The notes: a model not told the origin generated them from the letters alone. DNA of 64,000 nucleotides from Mesorhizobium denitrificans (GCF_003403035.1 NZ_QURN01000005.1:293753-357752), one strand, 5' to 3'; positions 27,409 to 37,763 are shown, numbered from the stretch's first letter. Numbers and translations: made by a program.

Positions 27409-27711
27409 ATGAATCTGACACCCCGCGAAAAAGACAAACTACTGATTGCGATGGCTGCGATCGTTGCCCGCAAGAGGCTGGAGCGCGGCATTAAGCTGAA
27501 TCATCCCGAAGCAATAGCCCTCATCAGCGACTTCGTCGTCGAAGGTGCCCGTGACGGTCGCTCGGTCGCCGATCTCATGGAAGCAGGCGCACATGTTGTG
27601 AGCCGCGAACAGGTGATGGAGGGCATTGCTGAGATGATCCACGACGTTCAGGTCGAAGCCACTTTTCCGGACGGCGTCAAGCTCGTCACGGTCCACGAAC
27701 CGATCCGTTAA
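27409..27711 (+). CDS. ureA: Urease gamma subunit
   Basis: The 100-residue subunit has the exact usual length when started at the ATG at 27409 ([20 protein letters not shown]). It carries the UreA core [24 protein letters not shown] and [28 protein letters not shown]. It is the smallest of three structural subunits of nickel urease, which hydrolyses urea to ammonia and carbamate. It lies eight bases after ureD and starts the structural part of the operon. Confidence 0.97.
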   Translation: MNLTPREKDKLLIAMAAIVARKRLERGIKLNHPEAIALISDFVVEGARDGRSVADLMEAGAHVVSREQVMEGIAEMIHDVQVEATFPDGVKLVTVHEPIR

Positions 27712-27728
27712 TTCAGGACGACAGAACC

Positions 27729-28298
27729 ATGAAAAGATTCGCCATTCTGCTCGCAGCGCTGACACTCTCGACACCGGCCTTTGCACATCTCACCCCTGCC
27801 GAACACGGTTCGCTCGCCGCGGGCTTTTCGCACCCGCTGTTCGGCGCAGACCACGTTTTGACGATGGTTGGCGTCGGCCTGTGGGCATCGCTACTCGGGG
27901 GTCGCGCGCTCTGGGCTATCCCAGCTGCTTTCGTGGTCACGATGGTGCTCGGCTTCGCAACATCGTTCACACCAATTGCACTCCCCTTCGTTGAACCTAC
28001 CATCGCCGCCTCTGTTGTTGTGCTCGGCCTGTTGGCGCTTGTCGCGCTGCAAGTGCCGACGATTGTCGGAGTGGTGGTGGTCGGTTTCTTCGCCTTCTTC
28101 CACGGCTACGCACATGGCGGCGAGCTTGGCGCAGCAGGCGCAATGCCCTTCATGGTGGGCTTCGCGATAGCAACTGCAACGCTTCATGGGCTTGGTGCCA
28201 GCTTTGGGTTGCTGACCGGCCGCAGTGGACGGGTCGCGACCCGTATGGCCGGTGCGCTTACCACCCTCGGCGGGCTCTGGCTGGTCGCGGGAGCATAA
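27729..28298 (+). CDS. ureJ: HupE/UreJ family membrane protein, probable nickel permease
   Basis: This 189-residue inner-membrane protein has a signal sequence ([19 protein letters not shown]), then the HupE/UreJ motif [19 protein letters not shown] near the mature N terminus and about six hydrophobic segments. A second His motif is [14 protein letters not shown]. HupE/UreJ proteins are secondary transporters for nickel. Its place between ureA and ureB is found in rhizobial urease operons. Since the urea transporter genes next door look deleted, this would be the only transport gene left in the operon. Confidence 0.92.
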   Translation: MKRFAILLAALTLSTPAFAHLTPAEHGSLAAGFSHPLFGADHVLTMVGVGLWASLLGGRALWAIPAAFVVTMVLGFATSFTPIALPFVEPTIAASVVVLGLLALVALQVPTIVGVVVVGFFAFFHGYAHGGELGAAGAMPFMVGFAIATATLHGLGASFGLLTGRSGRVATRMAGALTTLGGLWLVAGA

Positions 28299-28300
28299 CC

Positions 28301-28606
28301 ATGATCCCCGGCGAAATAATCACTGCCCCCGGTTTCATCACGCTCAACCAAGACGTCGAGCCCGTAACGATTGCCGTGGCGAACACTGGCGACCGGCCAA
28401 TTCAGGTCGGCTCACACTACCACTTCTTTGAAACCAACGACGTCTTGGCTTTCGACCGGGAGGTCGCGCGCGGCAAACGGCTGGATATCGCGGCAGGCAC
28501 AGCTGTTCGCTTTGAACCCGGCCAGACGCGCGAAGTGCGTCTCGTTCCATATGGCGGCAAGCGCGAAGTATACGGCTTCCAGCAAAAGATAATGGGAAAA
28601 CTCTGA
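28301..28606 (+). CDS. ureB: Urease beta subunit
   Basis: The 101-residue subunit begins [20 protein letters not shown] and contains [20 protein letters not shown] and the C-terminal [17 protein letters not shown], the standard UreB landmarks and length. It starts two bases after ureJ, and its TGA shares one base with the ureC ATG (TGATG). It packs with UreA and UreC in the (ABC)3 urease. Confidence 0.97.
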   Translation: MIPGEIITAPGFITLNQDVEPVTIAVANTGDRPIQVGSHYHFFETNDVLAFDREVARGKRLDIAAGTAVRFEPGQTREVRLVPYGGKREVYGFQQKIMGKL

Positions 28607-30318
28607 TGCGCGCGACAATCACTCGCGCTGCCTACGCGCAAATGTACGGGCCAACTGTCGGCGACCGCGTGCGGCTGGCGGACACAGACCTCATTATCGA
28701 AGTCGAAAAAGACCTCACCACCTATGGCGAAGAAGTGAAGTTCGGCGGCGGCAAGGTCATTCGCGACGGCATGGGCCAAAGCCAGATCTCGCGCGCCGAC
28801 GGTGCGGTGGATACGGTCATCACAAACGCGCTGATCGTGGATCATTGGGGCATTGTGAAAGCCGATGTCGCACTGAAAGACGGGCGCATCGTTGCCATCG
28901 GCAAGGCGGGCAATCCTGACACGCAGAGCGGCGTCGACATTATCATCGGCCCCGGCACCGAAATTATTGCCGGCGAAGGCCGCATTCTAACCGCAGGCGG
29001 CGTTGACGCACACATCCATTTTATCTGCCCGCAGCAGATCGATGAGGCGCTGATGTCGGGCGTCACCACCATGCTTGGCGGCGGCACCGGGCCTGCTCAC
29101 GGAACGCTCGCCACGACATGCACCCCCGGCCCGTGGCATTTGGGACGCATGATCCAGTCGTTCGACGCGTTCCCGATCAATCTCGGCCTTTCTGGAAAGG
29201 GCAACGCGTCACGACCAGCCGCGCTGATCGAAATGATCGAAGGCGGCGCCTGCGCGCTCAAGCTGCATGAGGATTGGGGAACCACGCCCGCCGCAATCGA
29301 TACCTGCCTGTCGGTTGCCGATGATTACGACGTCCAAGTGATGATCCACACCGACACGCTGAACGAAAGCGGCTTTGTGGAAGATACGGTCGCAGCATTC
29401 AAAGGCCGAACAATTCACGCCTTCCACACAGAAGGCGCGGGCGGCGGCCACGCGCCTGACATCATCAAAGTTTGCGGGTTGATAAATGTCATCCCCTCCT
29501 CCACCAATCCGACCCGCCCGTATACGCAAAACACAATTGCAGAGCATCTCGACATGCTGATGGTCTGCCATCATCTTTCGCCGTCGATTCCGGAGGATAT
29601 TGCTTTCGCCGAAAGCCGCATTCGCAAGGAAACCATCGCGGCAGAGGACATCCTTCACGACATCGGCGCGTTTTCCATTATCTCGTCGGACAGCCAGGCG
29701 ATGGGCCGCGTGGGCGAGGTGCTGATCCGCACCTGGCAAACCGCGCATAAAATGAAGGTGCAGCGCGGACGCCTTCTCGAAGAAAAGGGCGAAAACGACA
29801 ATCTGCGCGTGCGCCGTTACATCGCAAAATACACGATCAACCCAGCTATCGCGCAGGGGCTTTCAAAGCATATCGGCTCAATCGAGGTCGGCAAACGCGC
29901 CGATCTGGTTCTGTGGAATCCGGCCTTCTTTGGTGTAAAACCGGAAATGGTGCTGGTAGGCGGCTCCATTGCAGCGGCCCCGATGGGCGACCCAAATGCA
30001 TCGATACCCACTCCGCAGCCAATGCATTATCGTCCCATGTTTGGCGCGCTTGGTCGCAGCCCTGCTGTTTCGTCAGTCACTTTCGTCAGCCGGGCAGCGA
30101 TAGACCTTGGCTTGCAGGCCAAACTCGGCGTCGCCAAGAGCATGGTCGCGGTAGAAAACACGCGTGGCGGCCTCTCCAAGCAATCCATGATCCTGAACAA
30201 CGCTCTGCCCCAGATCGACGTCGATCCCGAGACATACGAGGTGCGCGCCGATGGTGAATTGCTCACCTGCGAACCCGCGACGCTTCTGCCGATGGCGCAG
30301 CGCTATTTCCTGTTCTAG
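28606..30318 (+). CDS. ureC: Urease alpha (catalytic) subunit
   Basis: The full-length 570-residue catalytic subunit retains all the key residues I can check. These are the nickel-binding His pair in [14 protein letters not shown], the carbamylated Lys in [12 protein letters not shown], His ligands in [15 protein letters not shown] and [17 protein letters not shown], and the flap Cys in [20 protein letters not shown]. The nickel-site Asp region is [16 protein letters not shown]. It should be active once the UreDEFG proteins load nickel. It is the fourth gene of the operon after ureD. Confidence 0.98.
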   Translation: MRATITRAAYAQMYGPTVGDRVRLADTDLIIEVEKDLTTYGEEVKFGGGKVIRDGMGQSQISRADGAVDTVITNALIVDHWGIVKADVALKDGRIVAIGKAGNPDTQSGVDIIIGPGTEIIAGEGRILTAGGVDAHIHFICPQQIDEALMSGVTTMLGGGTGPAHGTLATTCTPGPWHLGRMIQSFDAFPINLGLSGKGNASRPAALIEMIEGGACALKLHEDWGTTPAAIDTCLSVADDYDVQVMIHTDTLNESGFVEDTVAAFKGRTIHAFHTEGAGGGHAPDIIKVCGLINVIPSSTNPTRPYTQNTIAEHLDMLMVCHHLSPSIPEDIAFAESRIRKETIAAEDILHDIGAFSIISSDSQAMGRVGEVLIRTWQTAHKMKVQRGRLLEEKGENDNLRVRRYIAKYTINPAIAQGLSKHIGSIEVGKRADLVLWNPAFFGVKPEMVLVGGSIAAAPMGDPNASIPTPQPMHYRPMFGALGRSPAVSSVTFVSRAAIDLGLQAKLGVAKSMVAVENTRGGLSKQSMILNNALPQIDVDPETYEVRADGELLTCEPATLLPMAQRYFLF

Positions 30319-30326
30319 GTTGAGCA

Positions 30327-30839
30327 ATGCTTCGCGCTATCTCGCATCGCCATGAAGACGAAACCGAACCGTTCGGCACGGTCGTGCTCGACCACACCGA
30401 GCGGCATTTGAGACGCAAGGCGATCACCACCAGTCAAGGCGACAAGGTGATGGTGGATCTACCTGAACCTGTGCTTTTCGCAGACGGAGACCGGTTGGTT
30501 ATGGAAGATGGCAGGACCGTCGAGATAATTGCAGCCAAGGAAAAGCTCTACGCGGTGACACCCACAAGCGCCTGTCCGATCCGGCATCTGGCTTGGCATC
30601 TCGGCAACAGACATCTTGCCGCGCAGATCGACGAGGAGCGCATTCTGATCCAGCGCGACCACGTGATCCGCGCGATGCTGGAAGGTTTAGGAGTACATGT
30701 GACCGAAGTGATCGAACGCTTCCAGCCGGTGCATGGCGCATATCACCAGCATGGCGGCCACGAACACGCGCACCATCACGACCATCACCATCCGCACGCT
30801 CACGGCCACCACCTTCACGACCACCGTCACCATGACTGA
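30327..30839 (+). CDS. ureE: Urease accessory protein UreE with long His-rich tail
   Basis: UreE is the cytoplasmic nickel metallochaperone that feeds UreG. The 170-residue product has the peptide-binding and metal-binding domains (KVMVDLPEPVLFADGD, CPIRHLAWHLGNRH, VLIQRDHVIRAMLEGLG-like sequence). After residue 135 follows a tail with about 18 histidines (GHEHAHHHDHHHPHAHGHH and onward). Such tails store several nickel ions in UreE of Klebsiella and some rhizobia. Its last eight bases overlap the start of ureF. Confidence 0.95.
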   Translation: MLRAISHRHEDETEPFGTVVLDHTERHLRRKAITTSQGDKVMVDLPEPVLFADGDRLVMEDGRTVEIIAAKEKLYAVTPTSACPIRHLAWHLGNRHLAAQIDEERILIQRDHVIRAMLEGLGVHVTEVIERFQPVHGAYHQHGGHEHAHHHDHHHPHAHGHHLHDHRHHD

Positions 30840-31482
30840 CCAGAGGTCTCTGCTCCGTCTCATGTCGTGGCTGTCGCCAGCCTTTCCAGTAGGAGCTTTC
30901 GCCTATAGTCACGGCATCGAACGCGCCATTCATGACGGGCTTATTCGCGACCGCGCCACGCTGGCTGACTGGATAAGGGATCTGCTCGAAGCAGGTTCGG
31001 CGTGGAACGATGCCGTGCTGCTTGCCGAAAGCTGGCGCGACGCCGCGGTTGGCGGCGACGGTGCTGCCGTCGCTGAACTGGCTCTTGCAATGGCAACTAC
31101 GCGCGAGCGCCACATGGAAACCACATTGCAGGGCGCAGCCTTTGGCGAAGCCGCAGCGGCATGGGGCGGCGATAGCAATTCACCTCTGCCCTACCCCGTC
31201 GCAGTTGGCGTTATGGCCGCACGCCAATCCGTAGCGCTTGAACCGGCGGTAATCGCCTATCTCCACGCGTTCGCGTCCAATCTCATACAAGCAGCCGTAC
31301 GCTTGGTTCCGCTAGGCCAGCGCGATGGCGTTGCAGTATTAGCCGGGCTGGAAAGCACCATACTGGAGCGCGCGGGGCGTGCTGCCTCTTCAACGCTGGA
31401 TGATCTGGGTTCGGCAGCATTCCGCTCCGACATCATGTCCATGCAGCACGAAACGCAATATTCGAGGGTGTTCCGCTCATGA
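30832..31482 (+). CDS. ureF: Urease accessory protein UreF
   Basis: The product is 216 residues and starts at the ATG at 30832 ([20 protein letters not shown]). The frame stays open upstream only because it reads through the His-rich end of ureE. The family hallmarks are [28 protein letters not shown] and [20 protein letters not shown]. UreF bridges UreD to UreG and gates GTP-dependent nickel transfer. It overlaps ureE by eight bases and ureG by four (ATGA). Confidence 0.96.
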   Translation: MTDQRSLLRLMSWLSPAFPVGAFAYSHGIERAIHDGLIRDRATLADWIRDLLEAGSAWNDAVLLAESWRDAAVGGDGAAVAELALAMATTRERHMETTLQGAAFGEAAAAWGGDSNSPLPYPVAVGVMAARQSVALEPAVIAYLHAFASNLIQAAVRLVPLGQRDGVAVLAGLESTILERAGRAASSTLDDLGSAAFRSDIMSMQHETQYSRVFRS

Positions 31483-32123
31483 GTTCTCCAAACGGACCGC
31501 TGCGTGTAGGCATCGGCGGCCCTGTCGGCGCGGGTAAAACGACGCTAACCGAAATGCTCTGCAAGGCGATGCGTAACAGCTATTCCGTCGCTGTCGTGAC
31601 CAACGATATTTTCACCAAGGAAGATGCTCTGATCCTCAATCGTCTTCAGGCGCTGCCGGAAGACCGTATCCTTGGCGTGGAAACGGGTGGCTGCCCACAC
31701 ACGGCCATCCGCGAAGATGCATCTATCAACCTCGCGGCGGTAGCTGAAATGAGGAGGCGATTTCCTGACTTGGACGTGGTGTTTATCGAGTCCGGCGGCG
31801 ACAATCTCGCGGCCACCTTCTCGCCAGACCTTGCCGACATAACGCTCTATGTGATCGACGTCGCAGCGGGTGAAAAAATCCCGCGCAAAGGTGGACCTGG
31901 CATCACGCGCTCTGACCTTTTGATCGTCAACAAGATCGACCTTGCACCACATGTGGGCGCGGACCTTGAGGTGATGCGCTCCGACACAATCAAGCAGCGC
32001 GGGCAACGGCCCTTTGTCTTCACGGATATGCGGCGCCGCGAGGGGTTGGACAAAATCATCGATTTTCTTATCGAAGCCGGCGGCCTGCCTGTGCGCGAGA
32101 CGCCACGCGCCGCGAACGGCTAG
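31479..32123 (+). CDS. ureG: Urease accessory GTPase UreG
   Basis: The 214-residue SIMIBI-class GTPase has the P-loop [16 protein letters not shown], the CPH metal motif in [14 protein letters not shown], the switch region [18 protein letters not shown] and the NKID guanine motif ([14 protein letters not shown]). It passes nickel from UreE to the UreDF-urease complex. It is the last gene of the urease operon. Its TAG overlaps the stop of the convergent ccoS by three bases (CTAG at 32120-32123), leaving no room for a terminator between the operons. Confidence 0.97.
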   Translation: MSSPNGPLRVGIGGPVGAGKTTLTEMLCKAMRNSYSVAVVTNDIFTKEDALILNRLQALPEDRILGVETGGCPHTAIREDASINLAAVAEMRRRFPDLDVVFIESGGDNLAATFSPDLADITLYVIDVAAGEKIPRKGGPGITRSDLLIVNKIDLAPHVGADLEVMRSDTIKQRGQRPFVFTDMRRREGLDKIIDFLIEAGGLPVRETPRAANG

Positions 32124-32296
32124 CGCATTTTGGCCGCGCGCGCGGCTTCCTCTTCTTTTTCATCGTCCATCAGGATGCGTTGAGACGCGCCGTCGAGATC
32201 CTCATATTGACCACTGCGCAAAGCCCATAAAAAACCGATCAGACTCATGCCGCCAAGAAACAGCGCCGCGGGAATGAGAAATATCAGATTGGTCAC
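32120..32296 (-). CDS. ccoS: Cbb3 oxidase maturation protein CcoS (FixS)
   Basis: This short 58-residue protein has one membrane helix ([20 protein letters not shown]) and then the diagnostic [20 protein letters not shown], nearly invariant in CcoS. The tail is acidic and charged. CcoS is needed to insert haem b and copper into the cbb3 oxidase. It starts at GTG (32296), whose bases overlap the stop of ccoI (GTGA), and ends convergent with ureG. It is the last gene of ccoGHIS. Confidence 0.93.
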   Translation of the reverse strand: MTNLIFLIPAALFLGGMSLIGFLWALRSGQYEDLDGASQRILMDDEKEEEAARAAKMR

Positions 32297-34530
32297 GTTA
32301 ATGCCTCGCGCAGCGGAGCAACCACCTCTGCAACCTTATGCCGCCGCTTGCGTCGCATGAGCCTTAGCGCATTGCCAATAACCAAAAGCGAGGAAGCCGA
32401 CATCGCAATCGCCGCGATCAACGGCGTGACATAGCCAAGAATAGCGATTGGAACGGCAAGTGCATTGTACAAGATCGCCAGCCCAATGTTTTCCTTGATC
32501 AACCGGTCTGCGCCTTTGGCAACTTCCATCGCGAGTGGAACTGCATCGAGGCTATCGCCAAGGAAAACGAAGTCGGCGGCGTTTCGACCAATATCAGCAG
32601 CCGTGGCCGGAGCCATCGAAACCTTCGCTGCAGCCAGCGCGGGCGCGTCATTCAGGCCATCGCCGACCATCAGCACGTTGCGGCCTTCCTCCGCCAACGC
32701 CTGCACGCGCAGCACCTTATCTGCCGGCAACAATTCAGCAGCGTAGTCATCAATGCCCAAACGTGCAGCTACCGCATCGCATTGCGCCTCTTGATCACCC
32801 GACAACATCGAAACGGAAACACCACGTCCGGCGAGTTCCGCAACAACAGACTTCGCATCAGGACGCAACCGATCATCGAACACGAATCGCGCAACCTCAC
32901 TGCCATTTTTGGCGAGCACAGTTCCATTTGCATCGAGTGACTTTGGTGCGGCCCATTGTGCGCGGCCAAGTGCCCATTCATCCTTGCCAAGCAGGCCTTT
33001 CACGCCGCAACCCGGCACCTCGTGCACTTCATCGAAACGCTCGCCCATCCCAATGCCCTCGGCCATGATCGCTTTGGAAACTGGATGACGCGAATGCGTT
33101 GCCAACTCGCTAGCAATTGCCATTTTGGATGGGCTGATTTCGCGCCCATTGACGAGACGCGGTGTACCAAGCGTAAGCGTGCCGGTTTTGTCGAAAACTA
33201 CCGTGTCAACGCCGACCATACGCTCCAGCGCTGAGCCATCTTTCATCATCACGCCGCCCTCAAACAAGCGCCGCGCCGCAACGACTTGCACGATTGGCAC
33301 TGCAAGCCCCAGTGCGCAGGGGCATGTGATGATCAGGACAGCGATCGCAACAGTGATCGACCGGTGCCAGTCGCCCGTTGCGAAAATCCAGCCAACGAAA
33401 GTAAGAATGGCTGTCAGGTGAACCACTGGCGCGTAAAGGGTGGAAACACGCTCTGCAATGCGCCGATAGCGCGCTTTGCCACCTTCCGCCACTTCCATCA
33501 ACCGCGTCATTTCGGCAAGGAAGGATGAAGACGCCGGGCGCAACGCGCGCAGTACCAACGGGCCAGTCAGGTTCAGCACCCCTGCGTGAAGCTCCTTGCC
33601 CGGCGCGACAGGCTGCGGCGCGCTCTCACCATTTGCAATTGACGCGTCGATATCCGACTGCCCACTTTCCACGATTGAATCGACCGGCACCCGCTCGCCA
33701 ACGGCAACCAACAGGCGCGATCCTTCAACGATTTCCGAGACCGGACGGTATTCGCGCCGACCGTTCTTTTCTTCCACCACCGCGCCCTGCGGTTGGAGGC
33801 GAGCAAGCCCGATAACGGCTGAGCGCGCGCGATCCCGCATGACATGGTCGAGCGTCCGGCCGATCAATAGGAAAAACAGCAGCGTCACCGACGCATCGAA
33901 ATAGGCGTAGTGGCCGTGGGTAATCGTCTCGTAGAGGCTCATCGCATACGCCATCGAAATGCCAATCGCGATAGGCACATCCATGTTCATGCGGCCCTGC
34001 CGCAACGCACTCCACGCCGAACGATAATAGATCCGTCCGGCAAACATCAGCGCGGGAATGGCAATCAGCGCCGAAATCCAGTGGAACAGATCACGCGTAG
34101 AACCTTCCGCCCCTGACCAGACCGACACCGAAAGCAGCATAATGTTTGCTGCCGCGAACCCGGAAACAGCCACCGCACGAATGAGTTCGGACAACGCTTT
34201 GTCGCTGGCAAGCGCCTCCGTGCTGAAGAGATTCGGCACGTAGCCGACACTTACAAGCGTCTGAACGATGGGCGGCAGTTTTTCCCCTACCCACTGCACA
34301 GAAACACGCTTGGTGGAAAGGTTCACACGGGCGCTTACTACGTCCGGCAATTTGCCAAGTGACTTCTCGATTGTCTGAATGCAAGCGGCGCAATGCACGC
34401 CCGGAACAGCAAGCTCAACCTGATGCAGTCCATTGCCCAGCGCACGCGACGAAAGGACCACTTCATCGTCCGAAGGCAAAGCGCCTGCAGCTTGAAGCGC
34501 CATATCGGCACCGGGCGCGCAACAGGTCAT
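32293..34530 (-). CDS. ccoI: Copper P1B-type ATPase CcoI (FixI)
   Basis: The 745-residue inner-membrane P-type ATPase exports copper for cbb3 oxidase assembly. The N-terminal heavy-metal domain contains GVHCAACIQTIEKS. The membrane copper site is CPCALGLAVP, phosphorylation occurs at DKTGTLTLGTP, and the hinge is MVGDGLNDAPALAAA. The HP motif is THSRHPVSKAI. It starts with MTCC, an extra Cys pair that could also bind copper. It overlaps ccoH by four bases and ccoS by three, so it is translated as part of ccoGHIS. Confidence 0.96.
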   Translation of the reverse strand: MTCCAPGADMALQAAGALPSDDEVVLSSRALGNGLHQVELAVPGVHCAACIQTIEKSLGKLPDVVSARVNLSTKRVSVQWVGEKLPPIVQTLVSVGYVPNLFSTEALASDKALSELIRAVAVSGFAAANIMLLSVSVWSGAEGSTRDLFHWISALIAIPALMFAGRIYYRSAWSALRQGRMNMDVPIAIGISMAYAMSLYETITHGHYAYFDASVTLLFFLLIGRTLDHVMRDRARSAVIGLARLQPQGAVVEEKNGRREYRPVSEIVEGSRLLVAVGERVPVDSIVESGQSDIDASIANGESAPQPVAPGKELHAGVLNLTGPLVLRALRPASSSFLAEMTRLMEVAEGGKARYRRIAERVSTLYAPVVHLTAILTFVGWIFATGDWHRSITVAIAVLIITCPCALGLAVPIVQVVAARRLFEGGVMMKDGSALERMVGVDTVVFDKTGTLTLGTPRLVNGREISPSKMAIASELATHSRHPVSKAIMAEGIGMGERFDEVHEVPGCGVKGLLGKDEWALGRAQWAAPKSLDANGTVLAKNGSEVARFVFDDRLRPDAKSVVAELAGRGVSVSMLSGDQEAQCDAVAARLGIDDYAAELLPADKVLRVQALAEEGRNVLMVGDGLNDAPALAAAKVSMAPATAADIGRNAADFVFLGDSLDAVPLAMEVAKGADRLIKENIGLAILYNALAVPIAILGYVTPLIAAIAMSASSLLVIGNALRLMRRKRRHKVAEVVAPLREALT

Positions 34531-35021
34531 GTTCTTTTTCCCTGTTCGACATGGACACGAAGCGTTTCACGATACGGCTTCTCAAGCCCGGCATCGGCCA
34601 CAATCTCCACCAGCCAGACTCCATCAGAGAACGTGTGCGGCCCGTCAAAAATGCCATCGCCCCCGCGCACGAGATCGATATGCTCGTCTTCGCGATCATC
34701 GACGGGATGCATGAAAGTAATGCCGACAGATTTCAGACGCACGGCATGGCCACCCTTGTCGGTCAGGCTATAACGCACGCGGCCATCCGCAACGACCAGA
34801 TTACCGGTCCAGCCAAGGGCTTCCTGCGCTCGCGTCTCCGCCATTTTCGCGTTGAATTCCTGGCTGGCGACATAAGAATTTTCAACGACAAGTCCAGTCC
34901 AGCTTGAGCGCGCAAAATATGCCATCAGAAAATTGACTGCAATGATGACGCCAAAGAACGCCAGCATTATCAGGAGCATATGGCGCCCTGTAAAACCTGC
35001 TGATTGACCGTTCGTGCTCAT
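34527..35021 (-). CDS. ccoH: Cbb3 assembly protein CcoH (FixH)
   Basis: The 164-residue membrane protein has one N-terminal helix (LLIMLAFFGVIIAVNFLMAYFA), then SSWTGLVVENSYVASQEFN, a motif typical of FixH, and a periplasmic beta domain ending DAGLEKPYRETLRVHVEQG. CcoH interacts with the CcoN subunit and is required for a stable oxidase. It overlaps ccoG upstream and ccoI downstream by four bases each. Confidence 0.92.
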   Translation of the reverse strand: MSTNGQSAGFTGRHMLLIMLAFFGVIIAVNFLMAYFARSSWTGLVVENSYVASQEFNAKMAETRAQEALGWTGNLVVADGRVRYSLTDKGGHAVRLKSVGITFMHPVDDREDEHIDLVRGGDGIFDGPHTFSDGVWLVEIVADAGLEKPYRETLRVHVEQGKRT

Positions 35022-36577
35022 TTGCCCGCTCCCGGCGCCTCAAAAGTTGCAGTGTACTGGTCTGTCTCGAAGCTCGATTTATCTTCGACCACGAAGTTGA
35101 AGTTTTGCGTCGGCTCTGAGATGTTTTCCGCCGGTTGACGCACATAGACCTTGATCGTCTTCAGCTTGTCCGGCTCCACCTCGACTGCAAAGGCACGATC
35201 TTCCGGCAGATCGAGCCCGACCACGGTCATCTGTGCACCCTTCAAGCCTTGAAGTGTAACAGTAACGGTGCGGGGTTCCGGTATCATGTTGAGGAGCTTG
35301 ACGGTAAAGCCGTTGCGGATCGACCCGTCTGACAGACGCACGAATTGCGGATTTCGGTCGTGCAGAACATTGACCTCAAGCCGGTCGCGCGTAAGCAGGC
35401 CGTAGATGATAAAAAGGCCCACCGCACACCAGGCCGCAAAGTAAATCAGCGTGCGCGGTCTGAACAATTCGCGCAACCGGAAGTGCACGAATTGCGGCTT
35501 GATCTTCTTGTCGTCGTCGTAAACCAGTTCAGGCGATATTGGCTGCGTACCACCAGCTGTCGCCAGCGCCATATTGCGATTGTAGTCAGCCAGCGTCGCG
35601 TAGGAAATGAGGCCCCGCTCCTTACCGACTTTGTCCATAACGCTATCGCAGGCGTCGATGCAGAGGGCGCAGGTGATGCATTCAAGCTGCTGACCGTCTC
35701 GAATATCAATGCCCATGGGGCAGACGGCAACGCATGCATTGCAGTCTACGCAATCGCCGACCTGTTGGCCGGTTGCGGCGGCCTTTTTCGCATGGCGCGA
35801 ACGCGGCTCTCCTCGCCAGTCATTGTAGGTAACGGTGAGCGAGTTTTCGTCGAGCATCGCGGCCTGGATGCGAGGCCACGGGCACATATATGTGCATACC
35901 TGTTCGCGCATCAGCCCGCCAAAAACGTAGGTCGTAGCGGTCAGCACGGCGACAGTGATGTATGCCACCGCAGCGGCTTGACCCTTGAAAAGGTCGAGAA
36001 AAAGCGTCGGCGCGTCGGCAAAGTAGAAAATCCATGCACCGCCCGTAGCGACGGCGATCAAAAGCCAGATGGTGTGCTTCAGCACCCGCTTGGAAATCTT
36101 GCCCGCAGTCCACGATCCTTGGTCGAGTTTCATGCGGGCATTGCGGTCGCCCTCGACGAAGCGTTCCACCGCAATGAATAAATCAACCCAGACAGTTTGT
36201 GGACAGGTATAGCCGCACCATGCGCGCCCGACACTGGAGGTTATAAGGAACAGACCAAAGCCCGCCATAACGAGCAGACCTGCGACAAAGTAGAATTCTT
36301 GCGGCCAAATCTCGATAAAGAAGAAATAGAAACGCCGGTTTGCTAGATCGACCAAAACGGCCTGGTCCGGTGCGTAAGGGCCGCGGTCCCAGCGTAGCCA
36401 CGGCACCAGATAATAGATGCCGAGAGTGACCGCCATGACGATCCACTTGAAGCTGCGAAAGCGACCTTCAGTACGCTTGGGGAAAATCTTGACGCGCTTT
36501 GCATAGAGTGGTCGGCGAACGTGTGCGGAGTTAACCGCACTGACTTCCAACCGTTCGACCTCGCTTGAATCGAGCAT
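35018..36577 (-). CDS. ccoG: Polyferredoxin-like cupric reductase CcoG (FixG)
   Basis: The 519-residue membrane protein has several N-terminal helices and a polyferredoxin core. The core motifs are GYTCPQTVW, then CTYMCPWPR, then CVDCNACVAVCPMGIDIRDG and CITCALCIDACDSVM (two 4Fe-4S sites), followed by a periplasmic immunoglobulin-like domain from about residue 400. CcoG is reported to reduce Cu(II) for cbb3 assembly. I use the ATG at 36577, eight bases after GGAG, rather than the in-frame start 22 codons upstream. It heads ccoGHIS, and a perfect FixK-type palindrome lies 72 bases upstream. Confidence 0.95.
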   Translation of the reverse strand: MLDSSEVERLEVSAVNSAHVRRPLYAKRVKIFPKRTEGRFRSFKWIVMAVTLGIYYLVPWLRWDRGPYAPDQAVLVDLANRRFYFFFIEIWPQEFYFVAGLLVMAGFGLFLITSSVGRAWCGYTCPQTVWVDLFIAVERFVEGDRNARMKLDQGSWTAGKISKRVLKHTIWLLIAVATGGAWIFYFADAPTLFLDLFKGQAAAVAYITVAVLTATTYVFGGLMREQVCTYMCPWPRIQAAMLDENSLTVTYNDWRGEPRSRHAKKAAATGQQVGDCVDCNACVAVCPMGIDIRDGQQLECITCALCIDACDSVMDKVGKERGLISYATLADYNRNMALATAGGTQPISPELVYDDDKKIKPQFVHFRLRELFRPRTLIYFAAWCAVGLFIIYGLLTRDRLEVNVLHDRNPQFVRLSDGSIRNGFTVKLLNMIPEPRTVTVTLQGLKGAQMTVVGLDLPEDRAFAVEVEPDKLKTIKVYVRQPAENISEPTQNFNFVVEDKSSFETDQYTATFEAPGAGK

Positions 36578-36648
36578 CACATATTCTCCTGCCCGACTGC
36601 CGCGCCGAGCGATGCGACCCCGTTTTGCACGAGGCGGCAGCAATTGCG

Positions 36649-36662
36649 TTGACCTGCGTCAA
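36649..36662 (-). promoter_or_regulatory. FixK/FNR-type box upstream of ccoGHIS
   Basis: TTGACCTGCGTCAA is a perfect TTGAC-N4-GTCAA palindrome, the anaerobox consensus for FixK/FnrN regulators in rhizobia. Its centre lies about 78 bases before the ccoG ATG and downstream of the ccoP stop, so ccoGHIS can be induced at low oxygen independently of ccoNOQP. Confidence 0.8.
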
Positions 36663-36736
36663 ACGCCAGAAAGCAATTCGTGGACCCGGCATTTCTACCG
36701 GATCCACATGGGCGACGGTGCCAGTCCTCCCAGCTC

Positions 36737-37600
36737 TTATCGTCCGCCGCCAAGCGAATAGACGTAGGTCGCCAGTTCCTTCACCGTCGTTTCACCAAGA
36801 CGTCCCTGCCATGCAGGCATCACGCCGTGTTTCGGCGAACGAACCTGGCTCTCAATATCAGCTTCCGAGTGAACCAGAAGCGAGATTGCGTCGGTCAAAT
36901 TCGGCGCGCCAACATCTGTCATGCCTTTTCCATCCTCACCGTGGCAAGAGGCACAATTCTCCGCGAAGAGCTTCTTGCCATCGTCCAGCTTCGCCTGATC
37001 CGCAGGGAAGCCCATGAGCGATGCGGCATAGGACGAAACAGCGGAAATTTGCTCCGGCTGCAGTATATCCTTGAATGCCGGCATTTCCGAAATGCGCGTG
37101 TCGGGATCGGCATCAAAACGAATGCCATGCGCGATTGTCTGCTGAATATCGGTAATTTTACCGCCCCAGAGCCAGTCGTCATCGTTCAGGTTTGGAAAAC
37201 CCTTGGAGCCCTCCGCGCCAGAGCCGTGACATTGCACGCAATTCACCTTGAATGCCGCCGCGCCAGCTGCGGTCGCGAATGTGCGCAGCGTATCGTCCGC
37301 CTGAATCTCTTCAATGGTTTTTGTTCCGATGGACGCAACATATTGCGCCTTCGCGTCATTTGCCGCCGCAAGCTCTTTCTGGATTTCAACCCGGCTTGAA
37401 AAACCCAATAGCCCGGGTGTTGCGCTGCTGATCAAAGGCCAGGCCGGGTAAGCAATCGTGTAGCCGATTGCCCAGACGATAGTGGCGTAAAACGTCCACA
37501 CCCACCAACGCGGCATAGGGTTATCAAGCTCGCGGATACCATCCCATTCGTGGCCCGTTGTGGACACGCCCGAGATTTCGTCAATATGTTTCTCGCTCAT
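36737..37600 (-). CDS. ccoP: Cbb3 oxidase diheme subunit CcoP (FixP)
   Basis: The 287-residue protein starts MSEKHIDEISGVSTTGHEWDG and has one membrane helix (about residues 30-55, WWVWTFYATIVWAIGY). It has two class I haem c motifs, VQCHGSGAEGSKGFPNLND preceded by Cys (CVQCH) and CASCHGEDGKGMTD. It is the electron entry subunit of the high-affinity cbb3 terminal oxidase. I place the start at 37600, eight bases after AAGGA and one base after the ccoQ stop. The frame upstream is open but overlaps ccoQ. Confidence 0.96.
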   Translation of the reverse strand: MSEKHIDEISGVSTTGHEWDGIRELDNPMPRWWVWTFYATIVWAIGYTIAYPAWPLISSATPGLLGFSSRVEIQKELAAANDAKAQYVASIGTKTIEEIQADDTLRTFATAAGAAAFKVNCVQCHGSGAEGSKGFPNLNDDDWLWGGKITDIQQTIAHGIRFDADPDTRISEMPAFKDILQPEQISAVSSYAASLMGFPADQAKLDDGKKLFAENCASCHGEDGKGMTDVGAPNLTDAISLLVHSEADIESQVRSPKHGVMPAWQGRLGETTVKELATYVYSLGGGR

Positions 37601-37601
37601 G

Positions 37602-37754
37602 TCAATCTTCCTTGAAAGGGATGCGCGCTGCATCGTCCGCAGACTTGCGGCTGCCGGGACGGAACGCAAAAATTGCTGCTGCGACGAAGAAAATCGCCAT
37701 GGCCAAAAGGCCCCAGCTGTCTGCGAAGTGCCGCATGGCGGTATAGGTTTCCAT
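37602..37754 (-). CDS. ccoQ: Cbb3 oxidase small subunit CcoQ (FixQ)
   Basis: The small 50-residue protein has one transmembrane helix: METYTAMRHFADSWGLLAMA, then IFFVAAAIFAFRPGSRKSAD. The FADSWGLL and AFRPGSR motifs are characteristic of CcoQ. It stabilises the CcoP interaction. Two ATGs stand in tandem (37757 and 37754). I choose the second, which is five bases from GGAGG. It lies between ccoO and ccoP as usual. Confidence 0.93.
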   Translation of the reverse strand: METYTAMRHFADSWGLLAMAIFFVAAAIFAFRPGSRKSADDAARIPFKED

Positions 37755-37763
37755 CATGCCCTC

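Noticed and set aside
30733..30831. Longer ureF start inside the His-rich end of ureE
   Set aside because: The reading frame is open only by the repeat bias; the extra residues are Thr-rich and not part of UreF.
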